Source: Flavobacteriaceae bacterium
GTDB taxonomy: Bacteria; Bacteroidota; Bacteroidia; Flavobacteriales; Flavobacteriaceae
DNA: 7,911 nucleotides
Assembly: GCA_030590765.1 (NCBI GenBank)
Contig: JAUVCP010000084.1
Location: 1-7,911 of the forward strand
Direction: 5' to 3'
The notes under the pieces were generated by a model. That model was given only the letters and a program-made list of their open reading frames with translations. It was not told the origin of the DNA and made no database searches. Of this stretch, positions 1 through 5,553 are shown in pieces (the first letter of the stretch is position 1; every line of letters starts with the position of its first letter). The position numbers and the translations under genes are program-made.

Positions 1-144
1 TTGATTGTTATTTCAGATGACTGGACTTTAGAAAGCGGAATACTGACACCAACCAATAAGATCAAAAGAAATATAATTCAGGAAACTTATAAAGAGCTTT
101 ATAAAAAATGGTATCAACACAGTAATAAATTTGTGATTGCCTGA
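1..144 (+). CDS. AMP-dependent acyl-CoA synthetase (long-chain), C-terminal end, partial
   Basis: Frame 1 is open from the window edge to a TGA and encodes 47 residues; the 5' part lies outside the window. The visible segment contains DDWTLESGILTPTNKIKRN followed by a tyrosine-rich helix. This matches the C-terminal lid subdomain of long-chain fatty acid-CoA ligases, where the pattern (W/F)T.E.G.LTPT.K.KR carries the catalytic-lysine region (here K in NKIKR) and is followed by a short 'Y..LY' helix before the end of the protein. The family activates fatty acids to acyl-AMP and then acyl-CoA in the cytoplasm. The gene runs towards meaB and belongs to a different unit from the nos genes. The substrate cannot be judged from this fragment. 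The family call rests on one motif, so it is likely but not certain. Confidence 0.8.
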   Translation: MIVISDDWTLESGILTPTNKIKRNIIQETYKELYKKWYQHSNKFVIA

Positions 145-260
145 TTTTATAGCAATTCAATATAAAATAAATAATTATTTGCCCGGTGACAAAAAATACT
201 CTTAAAGGGTGAGTTGTTGCGAAATCATAAGAGAAAGAGAAAACTGTCAGAAAAAAAGCT

Positions 261-1274
261 TCAATCTAAAAAGGAATCTTTAAACTCTTGTATAATATTT
301 TGAGCAGCTTTTACAGGTGATATTTTTGATGATACAATTTCTTTTTCAAATATTTTCAAATGCTCCTTTATATCCTCTGAGTCATAAAACAATCTTTTTA
401 ATTCTTCATTGATATTGTTATACATCCACTGTATTTGTTGATTAATTCTGTTTTGTTTAAAATAACCATTCTCTAAAACCAACTTTTTATATGCTGAAAT
501 CTTATCCCAAACATGATCAATTCCAATATTTTTAGTGGATGAGGCAGTACTTACAACGGGTGTCCAACCTGATTCCGATCGCGGAAAAATATGCAATGCA
601 TTTTGGTATTGCAGTTTTGCCATTTCACTTCTTCGGATATTATCTCCATCTGCCTTATTGATTACAACCATATCTGCCATTTCCATGATCCCTTTTTTAA
701 TCCCTTGTAACTCGTCCCCTGCTCCGGATAACATTAAAAGCAAAAAGAAATCAGTCATGCCGTGAACAGCAGTTTCAGACTGACCAACACCAACTGTTTC
801 AATCAAAACCACATCATAGCCTGCAGCTTCACATAACAACACGGTTTCACCAGTTTTATTTGCAACACCTCCTAAAGTATCTCCAGATGCAGATGGCCTG
901 ATATAAGCATTATCCAGATTTGCCAGCTCTTCCATACGGGTCTTATCTCCTAGAATACTTCCCTTAGAACGTTGACTACTAGGATCAATAGATAAAATTG
1001 CAACCTTGTGACCCTGACCTATCAGATGCTTACCAAATACCTCAATAAACGTGCTTTTTCCAACTCCTGGAACACCTGTAATTCCTATTCGAATAGAATT
1101 ACCCGACCTCGGTAATACTGCCTGAATGATCTCTTTGGCCAGTTTTTTATCACTTTCTAAATTACTTTCAATAATGGTTATGGCTCTGGAAAGAATTACG
1201 CGACTTCCATTTAATATACCATCAATATACTCTTCTGCTTTTAGCCTGTTTCTTGATTTGAATTTCTTACCCAC
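261..1274 (-). CDS. meaB: Methylmalonyl-CoA mutase-associated GTPase MeaB (ArgK family)
   Basis: This is a cytoplasmic G3E-type P-loop GTPase that protects and reloads the adenosylcobalamin-dependent methylmalonyl-CoA mutase. The 337-residue length is normal for the family. Visible motifs are the Walker A loop GVPGVGKST (67-75), the DPSS segment (97-100) followed by SKGSILGDKTRM, the switch region ETVGVGQSE (159-167), the GAGDELQGIKKGIME block (185-199) and the base-specificity motif NKAD (206-209). The N-terminal helices and the C-terminal dimerisation arm are both present, so the protein looks intact. The start is GTG: no in-frame ATG lies between the upstream TGA and this codon, and the next internal Met is at residue 114. 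No clear Shine-Dalgarno sequence precedes it. The gene follows nosY on the same strand after 181 bases, and no mutase gene is in the window, so its link to the nos genes is probably only positional. Confidence 0.95.
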   Translation of the reverse strand: MGKKFKSRNRLKAEEYIDGILNGSRVILSRAITIIESNLESDKKLAKEIIQAVLPRSGNSIRIGITGVPGVGKSTFIEVFGKHLIGQGHKVAILSIDPSSQRSKGSILGDKTRMEELANLDNAYIRPSASGDTLGGVANKTGETVLLCEAAGYDVVLIETVGVGQSETAVHGMTDFFLLLMLSGAGDELQGIKKGIMEMADMVVINKADGDNIRRSEMAKLQYQNALHIFPRSESGWTPVVSTASSTKNIGIDHVWDKISAYKKLVLENGYFKQNRINQQIQWMYNNINEELKRLFYDSEDIKEHLKIFEKEIVSSKISPVKAAQNIIQEFKDSFLD

Positions 1275-1306
1275 TTTAATATGTATGCTAAATAATTTAA
1301 CAATAA

Positions 1307-1320
1307 GTCATATACATGAC
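1307..1320. repeat. Perfect inverted repeat upstream of meaB, possible operator
   Basis: GTCAT-ATAC-ATGAC is a dyad with two perfect 5-base arms and a 4-base centre, located 33 bases upstream of the meaB GTG. The geometry (5-4-5) equals that of Crp/Fnr-type sites, but the half-site GTCAT is not the standard TTGAT or TGTGA. The nearest promoter-like octamer on the meaB strand is an imperfect TATCTTTA further upstream. With such short arms in AT-rich DNA, chance is a real alternative. Confidence 0.3.
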
Positions 1321-1455
1321 CACTGATAATAAGTTTTAAAATCTGAAATAAAGATAATCCTATTTAAAATAAAAACAGGAATTAAGATAGTTTTTTATAT
1401 GGAACACTAACTATTTTTTTAGACAGGATAAAACGGCAACTACAACGATAGATCT

Positions 1456-2238
1456 TCAAAAATCTTTCTTCTGTAATTTTACTTTCATTCTCCAAACCGG
1501 TATAATTACCCACAAGGTTAGCACAAATAATGATGAGATCAAGCCTAAATTAGTTCCAAAGAATTCTTTAAAAACAGCTCCGGTATAACCTAGTAAAGCA
1601 GAAATATCCAGCTTAAGTAATATTAATATTCTGGATAGATCAATTGGATTGAACATGGTTGCCAGTAATGAAAACTTATCTAAAGGGTACTCATTTAACA
1701 TCACAAGAGAAATCAAAAATATCCCGTCGTAAATTACTGCTAAGAATAGCCACATTAAGATGGCATAACCAAAACCTTTGATCTTATTTTCATTGGATAA
1801 TGCAATATTGAAAGCCAATGCAACAAAAATAAAATTCAGGAATGATCCAACTAACAAAAGTAATCCAAAATCAAAAATTGCGGTTGACCTGAACAGGCCA
1901 TATAACAAAAACGGAATACCCAATCCAAGAACTAGACTAAGGGTCAGTGAGATAGAAATTCCTATATACTGCCCCATAAAAATTGTACTTCTTTTAATGG
2001 GTTGTGCCAGTAACAGTTCTGTAAACTCTTTGGAATTATAATAATACATTACCCCAAATATTGTTCCAATCAATGGAGTTAGAACAATAATGATATTCAT
2101 TAAAGTAATCACCGCTTTATTAACATCATTATTTAAAAATAATAATACAAATCCAAGAGCCAGATAAAAAGCAAAGTATACATAACTCCAACGGCTACGC
2201 ATTAAATCGTAAAAGCTGTACTTTAATATTTTAAACAT
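1456..2238 (-). CDS. nosY: NosY, membrane permease of the NosFY copper-site maturation ABC transporter
   Basis: NosY is the inner-membrane subunit that works with the ATPase NosF (and NosD in the periplasm) in supplying what is needed to build the CuZ cluster of N2O reductase. The 260-residue protein shows about six hydrophobic segments, roughly at residues 17-35, 44-65, 92-115, 122-146, 154-182 and 232-250, typical of ABC-2 type permeases. The family hallmark is clear near the C terminus: FNPIDLSRILILLKLD (196-211) followed by ALLGYTGAVFKEFFG (214-228). The ATG lies inside the 3' end of nosF (8-base overlap, ATGTTTAA), which suggests translational coupling and equal dosage of the two subunits. 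The length is near normal and no disruption is visible. No convincing intrinsic terminator follows it on this strand, so some read-through to meaB is possible. Confidence 0.95.
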   Translation of the reverse strand: MFKILKYSFYDLMRSRWSYVYFAFYLALGFVLLFLNNDVNKAVITLMNIIIVLTPLIGTIFGVMYYYNSKEFTELLLAQPIKRSTIFMGQYIGISISLTLSLVLGLGIPFLLYGLFRSTAIFDFGLLLLVGSFLNFIFVALAFNIALSNENKIKGFGYAILMWLFLAVIYDGIFLISLVMLNEYPLDKFSLLATMFNPIDLSRILILLKLDISALLGYTGAVFKEFFGTNLGLISSLFVLTLWVIIPVWRMKVKLQKKDF

Positions 2239-2938
2239 TTTCTTTGGTCATTAAGTTAGCAATAGCATGTTCAAGATCTGTTTGCTTTGTCTGCTTTTTT
2301 AACTGAGCAACACTGCCTTTAAAATAAATTTCACCATCTAATAAAAATACTATTTCATCGGCTATTTCTTCAACAAAACTCATGATATGTGTAGTAATTA
2401 AAAGCGTTTTTCCTTTTTCTTTTTCCTTTTGAATGATCTGTTTTAAATGGATCAATGAAATAGGATCTAAACCTGTTGTTGGTTCATCTAAAATAATAAG
2501 ATCACTGTCAAACATAAAGGTTAAAACCAAATTTACTTTTTGTTTAGTTCCTCCAGATAGATTGCCCAGTTTTTTATCTAAAAACAATTCTAATCCAAAA
2601 AGATCTATCAAATCCTGATCATTTGCTTCTTTAGGTCGGAGGTTCTTAACCATGGCAATCAACTCATTTACAGAAAGATTTTCTGGGAAATTTGCAATTT
2701 GAGGCAAATAATTAATTTGATTTCGGTAATCCCATTGTTTCAATACTGAATTACCATCAATTTTTATATCTCCTGCATTTGGAATAACCATTCCTAAAAT
2801 ACTTTTGATCAAAGTCGTTTTTCCAGATCCATTTGGGCCCAATATTGCAAAAATTCCACCTTTATTAATTTCGAGATCCAAACCATCTAAAACAGTTAGT
2901 TTTCCAAATTTTTTATGTAGGTCTGTAATATCTATCAT
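2231..2938 (-). CDS. nosF: NosF, ATPase of the NosFY ABC transporter
   Basis: This is the cytoplasmic nucleotide-binding subunit that pairs with NosY and powers CuZ maturation of NosZ; in the family the complex with NosD is thought to move a sulfur species or help copper insertion. From the ATG used here the protein has 235 residues with all ABC motifs: Walker A GPNGSGKTT (34-42), Q-loop Q80, signature LSGGTKQK (127-134), Walker B LIILDEP (147-153), D-loop GLD (156-158) and H-loop H184. LSGGTKQKVNL is close to the NosF form of the signature. A TTG two codons upstream would add two residues; ATG is preferred because the protein then begins MIDI, directly before the first strand of the fold. 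It follows nosD after 52 bases with no obvious promoter or terminator between, and overlaps nosY by 8 bases. Confidence 0.95.
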   Translation of the reverse strand: MIDITDLHKKFGKLTVLDGLDLEINKGGIFAILGPNGSGKTTLIKSILGMVIPNAGDIKIDGNSVLKQWDYRNQINYLPQIANFPENLSVNELIAMVKNLRPKEANDQDLIDLFGLELFLDKKLGNLSGGTKQKVNLVLTFMFDSDLIILDEPTTGLDPISLIHLKQIIQKEKEKGKTLLITTHIMSFVEEIADEIVFLLDGEIYFKGSVAQLKKQTKQTDLEHAIANLMTKENV

Positions 2939-2991
2939 TTTCAATCTATCTCTTATTTAACTAATTATTACCATCTGTTCAAGTAATATTT

Positions 2992-4239
2992 CTACTCATA
3001 AATTGGGTTTACTGGTTTCGTTAATGGCTTGCTATCTAGTAAATTATCAGGAGTAAAAACAGGAGATACTTTTTCTGAAAAATTTATGATATCAACAAAC
3101 AAACTCCTCAGTAATACCAATGTTTCAGGAGTTTTATTTACAACATATGAAAACAGTTTTACCGGCCTGTGTGGTACATCTCCAATACCATCTTTATCAA
3201 GATCATAACCAGAATACTCACTCCAGTAGTTTGCTTCAAATTTATTATCATTTAACCTACTATTATAGGAAAGGTCAAATGCATTATGCATAAAATTATT
3301 ATATTCAAAAATATTGGTATAGCAACCACCTGTAAATTTTACTGCCCAGCCATTTCTGATAAAGTGATTTTCCTTATAATTAATTCTATTGCAGCCATCC
3401 ACATTAATTCCTATCGTATTCTGTTCAAAAACATTATTAAAAATATCTGCGTCATTTATTTCTTTTAAAAGCAAGCCATAAGATGCTGTACCCCAATTAT
3501 AATGAAATGTGTTGTGATGCATTTTTATGAATTTTGAAAACATTACGGCAACTCCTGCCCCATTATTTTTAAACTCATTATGATGGTATTCATTATGGTT
3601 GGAAAACATAAAATGCAATCCGTACCGAATATTGTCTAAGCTTGTATTATTTGAAATAAAACTTTTGTCTACAAATTCTAAATAAATACCATCACGCATA
3701 CCTATAAGTTCATTTTGCTCAATTCTTATATGTGAACTTTTCCAAACATGTACTCCATTACCGGCAGTTGTTTCATTTTTTGCATCACTTCGCCCATGAA
3801 CTCTATTATTTTGTACTACACCATATTTAACCCTTTGTAAAATAAGTCCGTAGAAAACATTTTCAGCAATATTATCTTTTATAGTAAAATTGTTTGAGTG
3901 AGAAACAAAAATAGCTGCAATTTCTTTAGTATGACTCATGCCAATATTAATAAACTTAAGCCCAGATATACTAAAATTATCAGCTTTAACAGCAAATACA
4001 CTGTCTGTTTTATTTTCAGCATCAATAACGGGGTAATTTTCCCCGATAATATGAACTGATTTATTTATAAAGATTCTCGTCTCTTTATAAGTTCCATTCT
4101 TTATAAATATAGTATCTCCATCTTTAGCTAATTGTACAGCTTCTTTGATGGTTTTAATACTACAAGAGCTACATACATTAATCGTATTTGCTTGAATTGT
4201 AGGTGTAAATAATAAAAAAAGTAATAAAATATATCTCAT
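2992..4239 (-). CDS. nosD: NosD, periplasmic beta-helix protein for CuZ assembly
   Basis: NosD is a periplasmic partner of NosFY required for assembly of the CuZ cluster in NosZ. From the ATG used here it has 415 residues. A short signal peptide (hydrophobic core about 4-12, likely cleavage after QA at 16-17) is followed by the family start IKEAVQLAKDGDTIFIKNGTY (31-51) and then many parallel beta-helix turns rich in N and G (for example NN.F..N repeats). Near the C terminus stands the conserved NYWSEYSGYDLDKDGIGDVP block with the following HRPV, typical of NosD. The mature N terminus carries a CSSC pair (residues 23 and 26), and two more cysteines lie in DGC and GGC further on. The start was moved from an in-frame TTG to the ATG six codons downstream because the ATG gives a clean signal peptide. 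It begins one base after the nosL stop (TAG T ATG), pointing to coupled translation. Confidence 0.95.
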   Translation of the reverse strand: MRYILLLFLLFTPTIQANTINVCSSCSIKTIKEAVQLAKDGDTIFIKNGTYKETRIFINKSVHIIGENYPVIDAENKTDSVFAVKADNFSISGLKFINIGMSHTKEIAAIFVSHSNNFTIKDNIAENVFYGLILQRVKYGVVQNNRVHGRSDAKNETTAGNGVHVWKSSHIRIEQNELIGMRDGIYLEFVDKSFISNNTSLDNIRYGLHFMFSNHNEYHHNEFKNNGAGVAVMFSKFIKMHHNTFHYNWGTASYGLLLKEINDADIFNNVFEQNTIGINVDGCNRINYKENHFIRNGWAVKFTGGCYTNIFEYNNFMHNAFDLSYNSRLNDNKFEANYWSEYSGYDLDKDGIGDVPHRPVKLFSYVVNKTPETLVLLRSLFVDIINFSEKVSPVFTPDNLLDSKPLTKPVNPIYE

Positions 4240-4240
4240 A

Positions 4241-4684
4241 CTAATTTGAGAGCTCAATTTTTAACTGATCCCAGGTGAAAAGTTTACCTCCGTTTTTGTT
4301 TAAAAATTTATTGGCAGTTTCTTTTGAGCTAAATGCAGAAAGATTTGCCCCCATAGGACTTTTGATTTTTTCACTAATTAAATAAGTAGCTGTTTTTGCA
4401 TCAATTAAATCTCCTGGATTTGCATAATCAGCAACCAGTAAAAATTCCATCAGATCTTCATTCTTATCTTTATTGACTTTCATTACCATACATTCTACAG
4501 CATCAAACATATAAGCCCTACCTTTCTTTGTTACATATTGAGCAGAATGACTTTTATCAACAACTGTCATATCACATAATAAACAATGATCCTGTCCATA
4601 ATTGATCTCTTTTGGTTCTACTTTACAAGAAGTTGTAAAAAACAAACTTAACAATACAACAAAAACTGATGCTTTTGATCTCAT
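4241..4684 (-). CDS. nosL: NosL, periplasmic copper(I) lipoprotein chaperone
   Basis: NosL binds Cu(I) and delivers it to apo-NosZ, for which it works with NosDFY. From the ATG chosen here it has 147 residues. The first 20 form a lipoprotein signal peptide ending in FFTTSC, with C20 as the lipidated residue. The copper motif DHCLLCDM follows (C34, C37, M39), then the conserved AYMFDAVECM segment (57-66) and SPMGANLSAF (109-118), both typical of NosL. A longer reading frame would start 21 codons upstream, but that extension would place extra polar residues and an internal Met before the signal peptide and would run through the predicted promoter, so the shorter start is preferred. Directly after C20 the residues are KVEPKE, without the run of acidic residues of a Bacteroidetes surface-export signal, so the protein probably stays in the periplasm. 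It heads the tight nosL-nosD pair. Confidence 0.93.
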   Translation of the reverse strand: MRSKASVFVVLLSLFFTTSCKVEPKEINYGQDHCLLCDMTVVDKSHSAQYVTKKGRAYMFDAVECMVMKVNKDKNEDLMEFLLVADYANPGDLIDAKTATYLISEKIKSPMGANLSAFSSKETANKFLNKNGGKLFTWDQLKIELSN

Positions 4685-4702
4685 TTTTGATATTTTTTTA
4701 GA

Positions 4703-4737
4703 ATACAAATATACATTAAACGAGCAAATCAAATATA
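4703..4737 (-). promoter_or_regulatory. Predicted Bacteroidetes-type promoter of nosL (with a second identical octamer)
   Basis: Read on the minus strand, TATATTTG at 4713-4706 fits the Bacteroidetes -7 box TAnnTTTG perfectly. TTTG at 4733-4730 lies 16 bases upstream, slightly closer than the usual -33 spacing. That upstream TTTG is itself part of a second, identical TATATTTG (4737-4730). The proximal box ends 21 bases before the nosL ATG, leaving a short leader. The box is flanked by GTTTAAT upstream and TAT downstream, a pattern also seen before the neighbouring membrane protein gene. AT-rich background raises the chance of false matches, so this is a moderate call. Confidence 0.5.
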
Positions 4738-4745
4738 ATATGCTC
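4722..4745. repeat. Dyad GAGCA-N14-TGCTC in the nosL upstream region
   Basis: Two 5-base arms, GAGCA (4722-4726) and TGCTC (4741-4745), face each other across 14 bases and enclose the distal TATATTTG copy. The dyad lies over and just upstream of the -33 region of the predicted nosL promoter, where a regulator would bind. No known regulator site is recognised. With 5-base arms this may be chance. Confidence 0.25.
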
Positions 4746-4773
4746 ATTCAAAATATTTAATTAAGACTATGTC

Positions 4774-5364
4774 CTAACTTTTCTTTGCTTCGTGTTTTCC
4801 AACAAAAAATGCAATAAAAGTTAAAAACATACCTGTAAACATAAACCATGCTCCAGCTCTTGGATAAGAATGAGCTGTAAAATTAAGTATCTCTTTTGTT
4901 CCGAATAATGGAGGTTGGAAACCCATAACAGATCCATCGGGATTTTTGAAATTCATAATTGCTTTTGGGTCTAAATTATGTCCATAATCATGCTCCCAAA
5001 GATAAAAATCATACATACCGGCAATTCCCAAAGCAGACATCAATATAAACCAAAACAAAAACCATTTATATTTTCCAATAAAACCAATTATCACTCCTAA
5101 AACAACCATAATTCCAATAACAATTGGAAATATTTTAAATTCAGGTATGGTTTCTGGTATATATTGCATTCCAACATAATGATTCATTAAATTGATATTT
5201 TTAATATCAAATTCATTAGTATCTGCAAACTTATTAATATGAATTTCCATTCCTAACGGAATTGGATATTGTGGTGCTTCAAGTGTAATATTCCATAAAG
5301 GATAAACAAACAATCCAAGTAATAACAGGGATCCTATTATCATTAATATTTTAGATTTTTTCAT
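4774..5364 (-). CDS. Nos-cluster membrane protein, four-helix, possibly NosB-like
   Basis: This 196-residue protein sits between nosZ and nosL. It has four likely membrane helices (about 5-24, 78-98, 101-121 and 171-189). The loop between helices 1 and 2, some 50 residues long, contains LMNHYVGMQ (59-67), and the loop between helices 3 and 4 contains YDFYLWEHDYGHNLDP (118-133) and FQPPLFG (149-155), with several His and Met residues that could bind copper or heme; this is inference. Clade II nos clusters commonly carry a transmembrane protein called NosB directly downstream of nosZ, and position, size and helix count fit that protein; its biochemical role is not established. I do not recognise a specific domain beyond this. 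The ATG at 5364 is preferred to a TTG three codons upstream. The gene is preceded by a terminator and its own predicted promoter, and stops 89 bases before nosL. Confidence 0.6.
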   Translation of the reverse strand: MKKSKILMIIGSLLLLGLFVYPLWNITLEAPQYPIPLGMEIHINKFADTNEFDIKNINLMNHYVGMQYIPETIPEFKIFPIVIGIMVVLGVIIGFIGKYKWFLFWFILMSALGIAGMYDFYLWEHDYGHNLDPKAIMNFKNPDGSVMGFQPPLFGTKEILNFTAHSYPRAGAWFMFTGMFLTFIAFFVGKHEAKKS

Positions 5365-5408
5365 GTTTTTCAATAATTTAAATGAGATAATGATATACTA
5401 AAAATTAC

Positions 5409-5429
5409 ATACAAATATATGTATTAAAC
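5409..5429 (-). promoter_or_regulatory. Predicted promoter of the nos membrane protein gene
   Basis: On the minus strand TATATTTG (5419-5412) is a perfect TAnnTTTG -7 box, embedded in GTTTAAT-ACA-TATATTTGTAT. The nosL promoter has GTTTAAT-G-TATATTTGTAT, so only the length of the small spacer differs. The box ends 47 bases before the chosen ATG and lies downstream of the nosZ terminator, where a new promoter would be needed. No TTG is present at the usual -33 distance, which suggests dependence on an activator or a weaker call. Confidence 0.45.
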
Positions 5430-5488
5430 ATCATATTAGATGACACTTAGTATACACAAAAGAAAATATATCTTTATAAATTTAAGAT

Positions 5489-5525
5489 AAAAAAGCGGAC
5501 AGAAACATCTGCTTCTATCCGCTTT
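5489..5525 (-). terminator. Strong intrinsic terminator after nosZ
   Basis: On the minus strand AAAGCGGATAGAA (5525-5513) pairs with TTCTGTCCGCTTT (5504-5492): 13 pairs with one G-U wobble, an 8-base loop and a GC-rich centre, followed by a run of six T residues (5494-5489, partly within the stem). The hairpin begins 28 bases after the nosZ stop codon. The T run is only on this strand, so it ends the nosZ transcript and not one from the other direction. It separates the cytochrome-nosZ unit from the accessory genes. Confidence 0.85.
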
Positions 5526-5553
5526 AAGCAATTAATATTTAAACTAAAATATA

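Noticed and set aside
164..180. AT-only palindrome AAATAATTATTT
   Set aside because: Such palindromes are expected by chance in DNA this AT-rich, and no gene start lies next to it.
194..212. Possible terminator ACTC...GAGT between the convergent acyl-CoA synthetase and meaB ends
   Set aside because: Only four pairs, large loop and no adjacent T run on either strand; no convincing terminator was found in 145-260.
535..765. Plus-strand reading frame inside meaB
   Set aside because: It lies antisense to a well-supported GTPase gene, has no recognisable motif, and shows composition expected of a reverse-strand shadow. The same holds for the plus-strand frames at 1126-1326, 1778-2041, 2433-2618, 3286-3468 and 5821-6069.
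1390..1423. Hairpin ATAGTT...AACTAT as terminator of the nos operon
   Set aside because: Six AT-rich pairs with a 16-base loop, and the T run follows it on the plus strand only, opposite to the nos genes.
4240..4257. TTG start for NosD overlapping nosL
   Set aside because: The ATG six codons downstream gives a clean signal peptide and sits one base after the nosL stop. The TTG-based extensions of nosF (to 2944) and of the nos membrane protein (to 5373) were rejected for the same reason.
4685..4747. N-terminal extension of NosL by 21 residues
   Set aside because: The extension precedes a complete lipoprotein signal peptide with its own ATG and would put the coding region across the predicted promoter.
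4685..5553. FNR/NnrR-type site TTGAT-N4-ATCAA controlling the nos genes
   Set aside because: Both nos leaders were read on both strands and no such site, nor a close variant with both half-sites, was found.
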